Assembly (NCBI RefSeq): GCF_005889735.1
Contig: NZ_VCKY01000031.1
Coordinates: 1 to 60,795, forward strand
DNA: 60,795 nt
Direction: 5' to 3'
Source of the DNA: Nonomuraea turkmeniaca
GTDB lineage: Bacteria > Actinomycetota > Actinomycetes > Streptosporangiales > Streptosporangiaceae
The notes under the pieces: generated by a model
What the model was told of the DNA's origin: nothing
The model's input: only the letters and a program-made list of their open reading frames with translations
The model's database searches: none
Shown: one piece after another, positions 47,399-55,380 of the stretch
Layout of the letters: every line of letters begins with the position of its first letter
Numbering within the stretch: the stretch's first letter is position 1
Made by a program: the position numbers and the translations under genes

Positions 47399-48373
47399 TC
47401 AGCCGCCGCGGGCAGGACGGCGTGACCAGGCCGGTTTGATCGGGGCCAGCAGCGACAGGCCGGCCAGCGCGAACGCCGGCACGAGCGCCCAGCGCAATAC
47501 CACGGACCCGACTTCCTGAGTCTTGGCCATGGTGCCGAGCGAACTGCCGATGCTGCGATACACCTCATCCAGCGAGTTGGCCGTCTGAGCGTCGTAGGTC
47601 CGCCCGGCGGTGCCCTCGGCCAAGGTGCGCAGCGTTTCGGTGTTCGGTGGGACCGGCAGTTGGCGGCCGTCGATCTCCACGGTGCCGTTCGGGGTGCCGA
47701 AGGCGATGGTGGAGACCGGCACCTTGCTCCGGGCAGCGTCTTGGGCGGCCTCCGGCACCGTGCGGCCCGCGGTGTTGTCGCCGTCCGACAGCAGCACGAT
47801 GGCCGCCGGCGGCGGGTCGCTGGCCGCCTGCTGGTCGAAAGAACGGATGGCGTCCAAACTGGAGAAGACCGCCTCGCCGATGGCGGTGCCCGATGCGGGC
47901 CGGAGCGTCTCGACGGCCTGAGCCACCGCCTCGTGGTTCACCGTGGGCGAGACCACCACGGCCGCCGATCGGGCGAAGGACACCAGGGCGACGTTGAAGC
48001 GCTCAGGCAGACTGGTGATGAACCTCTTCGCCGAGGACTTGGCCGCCTGCAACCGGGACGGCGGGATGTCGGTCGCCACCATGGACAGCGACACGTCGAT
48101 CGCCACCACGATGGTGGCCCGGTCCCGGGGCACGAGAACCGTGGCGGTCGGGCGCGCGGCAGCCACAATGAGCAGCCCCATCACCAGCGCGAACAGCCCC
48201 GCGGCAAGGTGCCGCGACCAGGTCGCCCGGTGCGGTGCCACCAGGTCCAGCAACCTCGGGTTCGTATAACGCGCGGCGTAACGAGGCCGGAGGAGCTGCA
48301 CGACGACGTATCCGGCCACGGCGGCGGCCAAGGCCACGAACAACCACAACCATCCGGCGGCCTGAAAGCTCAT
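47399..48373 (-). CDS. VWA domain membrane protein (BatA-like)
   Basis: A 324-residue protein with two N-terminal transmembrane segments (about 7-26 and 56-75), a von Willebrand A domain (about 88-280) and one C-terminal transmembrane segment (about 295-315). The MIDAS metal site is AIDVSLSM with a later Thr ([10 protein letters not shown]) and Asp ([10 protein letters not shown]). The overall layout matches BatA/BatB aerotolerance-type proteins, which usually sit with a MoxR ATPase; no such partner is here. ATG 48373 has GGGGAGGCAGG upstream; upstream extension of the frame is a shadow. Confidence 0.88.
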   Translation of the reverse strand: MSFQAAGWLWLFVALAAAVAGYVVVQLLRPRYAARYTNPRLLDLVAPHRATWSRHLAAGLFALVMGLLIVAAARPTATVLVPRDRATIVVAIDVSLSMVATDIPPSRLQAAKSSAKRFITSLPERFNVALVSFARSAAVVVSPTVNHEAVAQAVETLRPASGTAIGEAVFSSLDAIRSFDQQAASDPPPAAIVLLSDGDNTAGRTVPEAAQDAARSKVPVSTIAFGTPNGTVEIDGRQLPVPPNTETLRTLAEGTAGRTYDAQTANSLDEVYRSIGSSLGTMAKTQEVGSVVLRWALVPAFALAGLSLLAPIKPAWSRRPARGG

Positions 48374-48865
48374 CCTGCCTCCCCGCGGACAGCACTGGCG
48401 CCCCGGAGCAGAGCAGCGCCCGCGGCCTGACTTCTCCTCGGCGTGCCTGTCGCATGCGGACATCCGCAGGTCTACCCCCGGCCGGTACACACATGCGCGG
48501 CCGGTTCTTCCGGATACCGCCAGGACCGGCGGCCAAGGGTGAGGAGGTGAGGCTGCATGAGCAGTGAACCTCCTGGTCCGGCCCGCTGAGCGTCCCACCC
48601 CCGTTCTGACCAGCGCCGCCGTGCGGCTCATTCGGCTGTGCCGCCGTGTTGGTGACCCATGATGTCCGACTGGCGTTCGTGCGTTATCGCTCAAACCGGT
48701 TAAGCGTCCGCTCAACCACATTTGAGCGAACGCTCAGCTGGTGATCGAAGGCTCGATGGAAGTGTCTGGTCAGAGCGATGGCGCAATTCTCGCACCAACA
48801 CCGTCCCCGGACTCATGCCAACAATCAGGCGCCGTCCAGTGAGATCGCGGGGTCGACGCTGATTT
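48374..48865. other. Intergenic region with a TetR-type palindrome, no gene seen
   Basis: No credible gene. The leader of the VWA gene occupies the left end; the right end, beyond the P450 stop, is noteworthy for the palindrome described separately. Confidence 0.5.
48723..48736. promoter_or_regulatory. Orphan TetR-type operator
   Basis: TGAGCG-AA-CGCTCA is a perfect 6-2-6 inverted repeat, typical of TetR operators (T-GAGCG...CGCTC-A). Related CGCTCAA elements lie just upstream at about 48690-48716. Flanking genes are the VWA gene start 350 bp away and the P450 stop, so no promoter-proximal target is evident. Confidence 0.45.
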
Positions 48866-50041
48866 TCACGACGTCGGGTCCCAGGTGACGGGCAGCCCGT
48901 ACAAACCGTAGATCAACATGTCGTCGCGCAGCGGAACCTCCTCCTCCGGCACGGCGAGCCGCAACGTGGGGAACCTGTCGAACAACGCCGGCAGTGCCAC
49001 CTCCATCTCCACCCTCGCCAGTTGCTGCCCCAGGCACTGGTGGATGCCGTGTCCGAAGGCCACGTGTCCGGATGCCGACCTGTGCAGGTCGAGTGTGTCC
49101 GGCTCGGCGAAGTGCTGGGGGTCGCGGTTGGCGGCGGGGATCGAGACGGTGACCGACTGGCCCGCCTTGATCTGGACCCCGCCGAGCTCGAGGTCCTCCA
49201 GCGCGGCGCGCACGCTGGCGGGGATGATGCTCAGATATCTGAGCAGTTCCTCGGCGGCGCCGCGCCGGCGCAGGGCGGGGATCTGGTCGCGGTGGCCCAT
49301 CAGAGCGTAGGCGCCCAGGCTGATCATGTTGGCTGTGGTGTCGAGTCCCGCGCCCACCAGGATGAAACCGATGGTGGCCAGCTCGTCGTCGGTGAGGTCG
49401 GAACTGCCGGCCAGGCCACTGAGCATGTCGTCGGTGGGGTTGGCGCGTTTGTCCTGGATCAGCTCGGCCACGTACCCGCGTAGGGACATGAAGGTGGCGG
49501 CTTTGTCTTCCGGCGAGACGTCCATGCGCCCCAGGACGGCCATTTCGTCGTAGAACCGACTCCTGTCGCTCTCGGGCACCCCGAGTAGTTCACACATCAC
49601 CTGGCCGGGGATGGGCACGGCGAACGCCTGGACGAGGTCCACGGGCGGGCCCTCCTCCTGCATGGCGTCCAGTCGCTCTGCGGTGACCGCTTTGATCCTT
49701 TCGGTGAGCCGGCGCATCCTGCGGACGGTGAACTGGCCGGTCAGCAGTTGCCTGTAGCGGGTGTGCTCCGGCGGGTCCATCGCGGTGAACGCCCCTGGAG
49801 GCGCCGGTTGCGGCTTGTCGCTGATGCCCACTCCTGTGAGCGGGTTGTGGAGGAGCTCGGCCTTGTGGCTGAAGCGCGGGTCGGACAGCACCTCACGGGC
49901 CAGGGCGTGGCTGGTCACCAGCCAGCCCTCGTGTCCGTCTGGATAGGTCAGGGGGGAGACGGGTTCCTCGGCGCGCAGGCGCGCGAGCTCTGGTGCCGGG
50001 TCGAAAGGACATCCGGCCTGTCGTTGTGTCAGCAAGGACAT
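48866..50041 (-). CDS. Cytochrome P450
   Basis: A 391-residue bacterial class I P450 (CYP105/107-like). The haem-binding motif FGHGIHQCLGQQLAR contains the cysteine ligand, the I-helix oxygen-activation segment is GAGLDTTAN, and the K-helix ExxR is AAEELLRYL. The N-terminus is soluble. It needs a ferredoxin partner, not seen nearby. ATG 50041 is divergent from a TetR gene, which probably represses it. Substrate unknown; the setting is not an obvious biosynthetic cluster. Confidence 0.92.
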   Translation of the reverse strand: MSLLTQRQAGCPFDPAPELARLRAEEPVSPLTYPDGHEGWLVTSHALAREVLSDPRFSHKAELLHNPLTGVGISDKPQPAPPGAFTAMDPPEHTRYRQLLTGQFTVRRMRRLTERIKAVTAERLDAMQEEGPPVDLVQAFAVPIPGQVMCELLGVPESDRSRFYDEMAVLGRMDVSPEDKAATFMSLRGYVAELIQDKRANPTDDMLSGLAGSSDLTDDELATIGFILVGAGLDTTANMISLGAYALMGHRDQIPALRRRGAAEELLRYLSIIPASVRAALEDLELGGVQIKAGQSVTVSIPAANRDPQHFAEPDTLDLHRSASGHVAFGHGIHQCLGQQLARVEMEVALPALFDRFPTLRLAVPEEEVPLRDDMLIYGLYGLPVTWDPTS

Positions 50042-50097
50042 CTGTTCGCCTCTCTTTGACGGCTTCAGTTCCGAGATAACACCCCCATGAGGAAAAG

Positions 50098-50110
50098 TAC
50101 AACTTATGTA
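50098..50110. promoter_or_regulatory. Candidate TetR operator between P450 and TetR
   Basis: TACA-N5-TGTA (50098-50110) within an AT-rich 97-bp divergent spacer. Confidence 0.4.
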
Positions 50111-50138
50111 ACTTTAGTGATGATGTAAGATTTTGCCC

Positions 50139-50804
50139 ATGGAGGACAGCAGGCGCGAGCGCAAGAAGCGCCAGACCAGGCAGTTGCTCGTCGACACCGC
50201 GTTCAGACTGTTCGCCGAGCAGGGTTACGAGGGCACCACGGTCGCGCAGATCGCCGCTGCGGCCGATGTGGCGATGAAGACCTTCTTCAACTACTTCCCG
50301 AGCAAGGAGGACGTCGTCTTCGGCAACGCGGGCTCCTACGTGGAGGCGGCGCGGAGGCTGATCGCCCAGCGCGAGCCTGACGAGAGCGTTCCCGGCCTGC
50401 TGATGCGGCTGTATGACGTGGAAATCGTCAACTACTTGACCGAGGGGCCCACGGCAGGTGACGTCGAGCGGATGGAGGTCTACAAGCACATGGTGATGAC
50501 CGTGCCCGCCGTACAGGCCAAGGGGCTGCAAGTCCTTTTCGACATCCAACGAGGGATGGCTGAGGCGCTGGTCGAGGCGTGCCCTGACGAGCTCGACCCG
50601 ATCAGCGCGGCGGCAGCGGTCGGCTCCATGATCGGCGCGGCGCAGGCAGCGGCGATGGCCAGCTACGAGCGGTCCGGCCCCGCGGAACAGGAGCAGCTCA
50701 AGGCGGCCAGACGCGGCTTCGACCTAGCGATGAAAGGGCTCAACACACTAGGCCGCGCCCCTCGCGCCGATCAGGTCAGGACCGCTACCTCCGACAACCA
50801 GTGA
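50139..50804 (+). CDS. TetR family transcriptional regulator
   Basis: A 221-residue TetR regulator with HTH residues 12-58 (LLVDTAFRLFAEQGYEGTTV, AAAADVAMKTFFNYFPSKED). The all-helical C-terminal domain carries the ligand pocket. I prefer ATG 50139 to TTG 50133. Divergent from the P450 gene; most likely its repressor. Confidence 0.92.
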   Translation: MEDSRRERKKRQTRQLLVDTAFRLFAEQGYEGTTVAQIAAAADVAMKTFFNYFPSKEDVVFGNAGSYVEAARRLIAQREPDESVPGLLMRLYDVEIVNYLTEGPTAGDVERMEVYKHMVMTVPAVQAKGLQVLFDIQRGMAEALVEACPDELDPISAAAAVGSMIGAAQAAAMASYERSGPAEQEQLKAARRGFDLAMKGLNTLGRAPRADQVRTATSDNQ

Positions 50805-50827
50805 AACCCCGCCCGCACCTGCGCTTT

Positions 50828-50915
50828 CACCACCGAGCCCGGCGAAACGGCGATCCTGCGGTCGCACACGATCACGTGCGCGGCGCAGCACCTCGGCGAG
50901 TTCGGCGCGGTTCAC
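50828..50915 (-). pseudogene. N-terminal stub of an XRE/MmyB-type regulator
   Basis: From GTG 50915 the minus strand reads VNRAELAEVLRRARDRVRPQ, the characteristic first helix of XRE regulators with a MmyB-like C-terminus, which commonly sit divergent from an SDR gene. After about 29 codons the similarity stops near the TetR gene end. It is divergent from an SDR remnant at 51016, matching that common pair. Confidence 0.55.
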
Positions 50916-51015
50916 CTCTCCATCGTGCCGCAAAGATCGCACGCGGGGTGGTGCCGCCGGTCCCACGGCTCACCGGTCCTGGCGGAGCAGAGCGGCGCGT
51001 ACCGATCATCGAACC

Positions 51016-51461
51016 ATGGCAGACGTGACCACGGTGGCGCTGGTCACCGGAGCGAACAAGGGTCTGGGCCGCGAGACCGCGCGCCGCCTCGCGGGAGAAG
51101 GTGGCAGGTGTTCCTGGCCGCCAGGGACCGAGAACGCGGCATGCGCACGGTGCACGAACTGGCCGGTGAGGGGCTCGACGTGGAGTTCGTCGAGCTGGAC
51201 CCGGCCCGCCCCGAATCTAGCTTGCTGAACCTGGCCTCCCCTCGTCCAAGACCGCACTCAATATGATCGTTTCCCAGTACGCATCCAAGATCAACGCAGC
51301 GGCTTCCCCGCCACCGACATGAACCAGCACACCGGCATCCACACCGTCACCGAAGGCACCGAAGGCACCGAGGGCACCGACACGATCATCCGGCTGGCGA
51401 CCTGGACGCGGCCGGACCGACCGGTGGGTTCTTCGATCGCGACGGCGCTGTCCCCTGGTAG
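51016..51461 (+). pseudogene. SDR oxidoreductase, internally deleted and frameshifted
   Basis: ATG 51016 begins MADVTTVALVTGANKGLGRE, then a frameshift at about 51106 leads to VFLAARDRERGMRTVHELAG. The middle third is missing; later fragments KTALNMIVSQYASK, ATDMNQHTGIHTVTEGTEG and, after a further shift, GPTGGFFDRDGAVPW with stop at 51461 are the family's C-terminal end. A near-perfect 9-bp tandem repeat (ACCGAAGGC, three units, 51349-51375) encodes TEG repeats. Confidence 0.75.
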
Positions 51462-51466
51462 GAGCA

Positions 51467-51688
51467 ATGACCATGACCAAGATCCTGACGATCGGCCTCC
51501 ACCCCCCGCGAGCTCGACTACAGCCTGCATCCAGGCCTGGACGAGACGACGCTCAGCGCTCGTACCATCCTCTTCGAACGCTTGATCAACGTGCTGGTGG
51601 GGCCTCACCCGGGATCCGGTTCTTCTTCAACAACTCCCCCGAGACGACGACCGATGCCATTCGCCGCCAACTGCAGGGGCTCTCCTGA
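51467..51688 (+). pseudogene. Conserved hypothetical protein, internally deleted
   Basis: ATG 51467 follows GGAG and the SDR stop by 5 nt. The frame starts MTMTKILTIGL, shifts at a CCCCCC run to PRELDYSLHPGLDETTLSAR, shows a deletion and then FERLINVLVG, and shifts back to GIRFFFNNSPETTTDAIRRQ before the stop at 51688. I recall intact actinobacterial proteins of about 130 residues with these ends and a central 'GNEALREAGFDV' part that is missing here. Confidence 0.55.
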
Positions 51689-51903
51689 GCAGCCCGACCC
51701 CTTCCCGGGCCGGGCACCGGGGAAAGTGCCGAAACTGCCACACGCCTCGGCCCACTGGGCGGCTGCCGACCTTGCTGGATAGCAGGATGGAGTGCGGTTG
51801 AGCGGTCATGTCCCCGGCGCCGCCTTCAGCTCAGGTGCGGCGACCAGCATGAACTCCTCATCGTAGTTTTCGGCTGCTGGCTCCCCGTAGCTTCCGGCCC
51901 GGG
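51689..51903. other. Short region with an unassigned minus-strand frame
   Basis: A minus-strand frame ending at 51806 encodes SYGEPAAENYDEEFMLVAAP followed by ELKAAPGT, directly after the VOC gene stop but in another frame. It looks protein-like but I do not recognise it; it may be a remnant. Confidence 0.25.
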
Positions 51904-52563
51904 TCAACAGTCCAGCGCCGGCATGGGCCGCCCGTCCGGGCTCCAGGTGCGCAGGAACTCCGGCTGGACGGAGACGTCGACGAGTTCCAGCCGCAATCCC
52001 ATGCCCGTCATCCGGTGGTAGGTGAAGGGACGACCGTACGGGCGGGCGTCGAAGTCCAGCGGCCACCCCTTCTCGACGAGACGGTTCGAGCAGTCGTCGA
52101 TCCTGGAGGCCCAGAATCCGATGTGGTCGCAGCGAGCTCCCTGGCCGGGGTCCCAGGGGCTGCCCACGGGCCCCTCGATCAACTCCGTGTAGAGCGGACC
52201 ATGCCGGGAGAAGACGATGCGGTAGGCCCAGTCCCCCAGCCGCCCTTCCCGAATCGCGTTCCATACGATGCCCACCGTGCGGCTGAAGTCGCGCATGGCG
52301 GCCTCGATGTCCGGCACGACGAAACCTAAGTGATAGGGGCCGACACTCCCGCTGGCGGGGCAGGCCGCCGGGGCGGACGTTTCCCCCGGTCGTGTCTCCG
52401 CCGTTTCCCCGGTGGGCGGCGCTGCCCAGGCCGGGGCGGCGAATCCGCCGCCCGTGGCCGTTAGCAGGGCGCCCAGCCCCACCGCGCCACCCAAGCGGAG
52501 CGTGTGCCGCCGGCCCGTCGGGCTCTCGCCGTGATCGATGTCCCACTCGTCATTGATGCTCAT
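51904..52563 (-). CDS. Tat-exported VOC (glyoxalase-fold) protein
   Basis: A 219-residue protein. A twin-arginine signal (GRRHTLRLGGAVGLGALL, cleavage near AWA-AP) is followed by a VOC domain: YHLGFVVPDIEAAMRDFSRT, a paired segment CDHIGFWASRIDDCSNRLVE and a last strand RLELVDVSVQPEF. His and Glu residues in HLGF, HIGF and ELIE/LELVD match metal-ligand positions of VOC enzymes. Export of a VOC protein is uncommon; activity is unknown. ATG 52563 has AAAGGA upstream. Confidence 0.82.
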   Translation of the reverse strand: MSINDEWDIDHGESPTGRRHTLRLGGAVGLGALLTATGGGFAAPAWAAPPTGETAETRPGETSAPAACPASGSVGPYHLGFVVPDIEAAMRDFSRTVGIVWNAIREGRLGDWAYRIVFSRHGPLYTELIEGPVGSPWDPGQGARCDHIGFWASRIDDCSNRLVEKGWPLDFDARPYGRPFTYHRMTGMGLRLELVDVSVQPEFLRTWSPDGRPMPALDC

Positions 52564-52986
52564 CGCGTCCTTTCGCCGGAACAGCGGGATCACAGCACGG
52601 CCCGCACGCGGATGACCAATAAGCATGCCTTCGGTGATCCATCGGGCTACTGATGGCTGCACGCGAGGCAGCCACACGGAGTGCCTGGAGGTTCACAGGT
52701 GATGGCGGTGCGGACGGGGCGACACAGAAGATGCCTGACGAGGTGATCTTGCCGTTTCAGGGCCGGATCTGACCAAGGACCGACTACCGCGACGATCCGC
52801 GCGCGATGACCGTGGCGGGATCTCCTGCGGCGCTCCAGCACCCACCGCACGATCATGTATGCGAGGGACCACAGCCCCTGAAAGGCTCCCGGACCAGCCC
52901 ACGCTGCCGCTGACAAAACCCCAGCTCACTCACACCCAGGCGCGAATTTGTCGACCGGCACAGGCTGAGCGGAGGAGACAGGGATG
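52564..52986. other. Region without secure gene; possible IS integrase leader
   Basis: A minus-strand frame (52916-52647) contains GLWSLAYMIVRWVLERRRRS, weakly like the hydrophobic leader of rve-type IS integrases, but similarity does not continue. Nothing else is supported. Confidence 0.3.
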
Positions 52987-53014
52987 GTTCTGCTCTGCGC
53001 GAAGCAGGCAGAAC
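52987..53014. promoter_or_regulatory. Inverted repeat before the PopR/ClgR-like gene
   Basis: GTTCTGC (52987-52993) and GCAGAAC (53008-53014) flank a further CTGC...GCAG pair, giving a long imperfect palindrome of the form TTCTGCTCTGC-GCGAA-GCAGGCAGAA. Its TCTGCTCTG half recurs in the clpP operator at 54698. I recall a PopR consensus of TTCTGCC-N3-GGCAGAA in Streptomyces, which this resembles. Confidence 0.5.
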
Positions 53015-53043
53015 TGGAACGCGCCGTCTGCCTATGGTGAGGC

Positions 53044-53400
53044 ATGGCCTCCTCCATCCCGCCGCTACGTCCAGCGATCGATCGGACCGCCCCCAAGCCG
53101 TCTCCGGCTCGCGAGCCGCTGTGGCGGCACGTGCTCGGTGAGCGTCTGAGAGGTCTTCGTCACGAGCGGGGCGAGAAGTTGAGCGAGACGGCGAGTCGCG
53201 CCGGAGTCTCGCCGCAATATCTCTCCGAGATGGAACGAGGCGTCAAAGAGCCGTCGAGCGAAATGATCGCTGCGGTCGCCGGCGCGCTGGATGTGACCCT
53301 GGTCGATCTGACCCTCGCCGTTGCCGAGAGCTTGCGGTCTGCTCAGCACAGCACGTCGAGAGGTGCTACCTGCTCGGCGGCATATGCTCTGGCCGCGTAG
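53044..53400 (+). CDS. XRE-type regulator, PopR/ClgR-like
   Basis: A 118-residue HTH regulator. After a proline-rich 30-residue N-terminus, WRHVLGERLRGLRHERGEKL, SETASRAGVSPQYLSEMERG and VKEPSSEMIAAVAGALDV form the HTH as in ClgR/PopR, activators of clp protease genes. The C-terminus ends SAAYALAA; ClgR/PopR proteins often end in small hydrophobic Ala-rich residues that mark them for Clp proteolysis, giving feedback. It lies convergent to the clpP pair with 27 bp between stops. Regulation of those genes is inferred from this layout and the shared TCTGCTCTG motif. Confidence 0.82.
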   Translation: MASSIPPLRPAIDRTAPKPSPAREPLWRHVLGERLRGLRHERGEKLSETASRAGVSPQYLSEMERGVKEPSSEMIAAVAGALDVTLVDLTLAVAESLRSAQHSTSRGATCSAAYALAA

Positions 53401-53427
53401 CGCGGCTCGCCGGGGTTATCCACGGGC

Positions 53428-54018
53428 CTATGAATGCTCCTTGATGATCTGATCGAGGAGCCCGTACTCCAAGGCCGCGGTCGCGGTAAACACGCGATCG
53501 TGATCGGTGTCGGCGCGCAGGGTCTCGATCGTCTGGCCGGTGTGCCGTGACAGGATGCGCTCGATGTCTGCCCGGACCCGTACGACCTCGTCGGCTTGCA
53601 AGATGAGATCGGGGATCGTTCCGCGCCCCTGAGCGGCCGGTTGGTGCAGGATCACTCGTGCGTGCGGGAGAGCGGCACGTTTTCCTTCGGCACCCGCGGC
53701 GAGAAGGACGGCACCCACCGCGACAGCCTGTCCGACGCAGGTTGTCGAAACCCGGGGGCGGATATGGCGCATGGTGTCGTATATCGCGAGCATTGCGCTC
53801 GGATCCCCGCCTTCGCAGTTGATATAGAACTGTATTTCGGCGTCGGGGTTGTCTGACTCCAGAAAAATCAGCTGCGCGATGAGCGCGTTCGCGACGCCCG
53901 CGTCAATTGCGGTGCCCAGATACACGATTCGCTCGGTGAGCAGGTGCGAGTAAACATCCATGATCCGCTCGCCACGAGGATTCTGGGCGATGACGTTCGG
54001 GATCGTATATGTGGTCAC
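53428..54018 (-). CDS. clpP: ClpP paralogue lacking the catalytic serine (ClpR-like)
   Basis: A 196-residue ClpP-family protein, second gene of a two-gene operon. The fold is intact (RIVYLGTAIDAGVANALIAQ, YDTMRHIRPRVSTTC, GLLDQIIKEHS). The nucleophile motif, GQAASMGA in active ClpP, reads GQAVAVGA, so the catalytic Ser is Ala100 (codon GCG at 53721-53719). His125 (ILHQPAA) and Asp170 (RADTDHDR) remain. The oxyanion segment INSPGG is also altered to INCEGG. It should be proteolytically inactive but able to join a mixed ring, like plastid or cyanobacterial ClpR. GTG 54018 overlaps the partner stop (GTGA). Confidence 0.88.
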   Translation of the reverse strand: MTTYTIPNVIAQNPRGERIMDVYSHLLTERIVYLGTAIDAGVANALIAQLIFLESDNPDAEIQFYINCEGGDPSAMLAIYDTMRHIRPRVSTTCVGQAVAVGAVLLAAGAEGKRAALPHARVILHQPAAQGRGTIPDLILQADEVVRVRADIERILSRHTGQTIETLRADTDHDRVFTATAALEYGLLDQIIKEHS

Positions 54019-54641
54019 TGGCCGACTCCTTCGGTGACGCCGAATCCGGGCCGTGGGCGATTGTGTGGCGCGATTTCGTCGAAGTTCTGCACGATCGCAT
54101 CTATGAAGCCGTACTCCAGTGCCTCCTGCGCTGTGTACCAACGATCGTGCAGAGAATCCTCAAATATGCGTTCGACGGGCTGACCCGTGTCCTCGGCGAT
54201 AAGACCGAGCACCGTGTCGCGAGTATGCCGTAGGTCGCCGGCCTGCAGTTCGATGTCGACTGCGGTGCCGCCGATTCCCGCCGAGCCTTGGTGCATCAGG
54301 ACACGTGCGTGCGGCAGGGCGCGGCGCTTCCCTCGGGCCCCCGACGACAGCAAGAATTGCCCGGCGCTGTAAGCGATGCCCAGCACGAGGGTCGATACAT
54401 CACAGGGAATGAGTCGAATGATGTCGCGGATGGCAAGCATCGAGGGAACCGAGCCGCCCGGGGAGTGAATCCACAAGGCGATATCGGACGACACGTCCTG
54501 CGTGGCGAGTGCCATCAGCTGCGTGGCCAGCAGCGTCCCATTGTCGTCATCGAGAGGGCCGTCGAGAACGAGAACACGCTGCTCGTAGAGCTCACGTCTT
54601 ACCCGCGCGTTGAACAGCGGAAGTTTCGATTCTTCGCTCAT
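54015..54641 (-). CDS. clpP: ATP-dependent Clp protease proteolytic subunit
   Basis: A 208-residue ClpP with a complete catalytic triad: Ser92 in GIAYSAGQF, His117 in VLMHQGSAG and Asp162 in IFEDSLHDR. SPGGSVPSMLAIRDIIRLIP is the canonical strand/helix region. It is the first gene of the clpP pair and overlaps its ClpR-like partner by GTGA, giving coupled, near-equal synthesis expected for a hetero-oligomer. ATG 54641 is used; the open frame extends upstream. It partners with a Clp ATPase encoded elsewhere. A perfect palindrome lies 57 bp upstream. Confidence 0.92.
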   Translation of the reverse strand: MSEESKLPLFNARVRRELYEQRVLVLDGPLDDDNGTLLATQLMALATQDVSSDIALWIHSPGGSVPSMLAIRDIIRLIPCDVSTLVLGIAYSAGQFLLSSGARGKRRALPHARVLMHQGSAGIGGTAVDIELQAGDLRHTRDTVLGLIAEDTGQPVERIFEDSLHDRWYTAQEALEYGFIDAIVQNFDEIAPHNRPRPGFGVTEGVGQ

Positions 54642-55017
54642 GTGTCCATCATGTGAGGCGATCCGGATCGGCGTCGACACGATCCGCCTGGGGCAGATCT
54701 GCTCTGAGCAGAGAGAACTCCTGAGCAGGGACAACTCGATTTCCGGCCCCAGTTCGGAGCATTGCGGTCCTGGAATCGAGCGGCCGAGCGGTTGGAGATC
54801 GATGAGGATCTCGTGGCCGCCCGCCTCTTCGACAGTGAGGTGATCTCAGCGAAAATAATTCGACGATGGGGATCTCTCGGAGGCCGCTCGTGGCGCGTTC
54901 CGGGCCCTTCTGCAGGTGTCCCGCTCGGGAACACGACTTCGTGCTCTGAACTTGGGTTTTGCCGGATGATCAGGGCGGTGGCTGGGACCATCTCGAAGTG
55001 TTGTCGGCGCTCCACCG
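54642..55017. promoter_or_regulatory. clpP promoter region; nothing else recognised
   Basis: Contains the clpP operator. Plus-strand frame 54762-55022 (RLEIDEDLVAARLFDSEVIS) has mild protein character but no recognised family. Confidence 0.35.
54698..54712. promoter_or_regulatory. Candidate PopR/ClgR operator of the clpP pair
   Basis: TCTGCTC-T-GAGCAGA is a perfect 7-1-7 palindrome, 57 bp upstream of the first clpP start, with half-site TCTGCTCTG shared with the repeat before the XRE gene (52987). Regulation is inferred. Confidence 0.6.
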
Positions 55018-55088
55018 GTTGATGAGAGATCTGCTCGGCGTGCTTGCGGTGCTGCATCAGGCCGATTTGTCCAAGGACATCGAACTGC
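55018..55088 (+). pseudogene. Leader fragment of an IS integrase
   Basis: The frame LMRDLLGVLAVLHQADLSKD-IEL matches the leader of rve-type IS integrases, which normally continues LVLRHEN.VLRRQ. Here it breaks off after IEL; the missing continuation appears 1.2 kb downstream at 56298. Confidence 0.5.
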
Positions 55089-55380
55089 ATGGCCGGCCAC
55101 GGTGGACCACGCCGACAGGTTCCGGCTTACGGCGTTGCCCGGGCTCGTGAAACGCCGCCGCTGAGCGGAGATCTTCCGGCGACCAGGCCATGATTCTACG
55201 CCGCCGCCCTCCCGGCCGCACTCTACGAAACCTCCTGATGGGCCTCCCCACTGAAAGTTTCCCCATCCACAGCCCCTCCACCAGCGCCGTTATCGGCGGC
55301 TGTCGCCACGCGCCCTCCTCTGGACGCCGGATGGCGTACCTTACTCCCGCTCACCCACATCCGCGTCAAAGGGAGTCGTC

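Noticed and set aside
51349..51375. Tandem 9-bp repeats that might be a CRISPR or VNTR
   Set aside because: Only three units with no spacers; they encode TEG repeats in the SDR remnant.
52647..52916. Minus-strand frame resembling an integrase leader
   Set aside because: Similarity limited to one hydrophobic stretch; no LRHE..LRRQ motif follows as in the accepted remnants.
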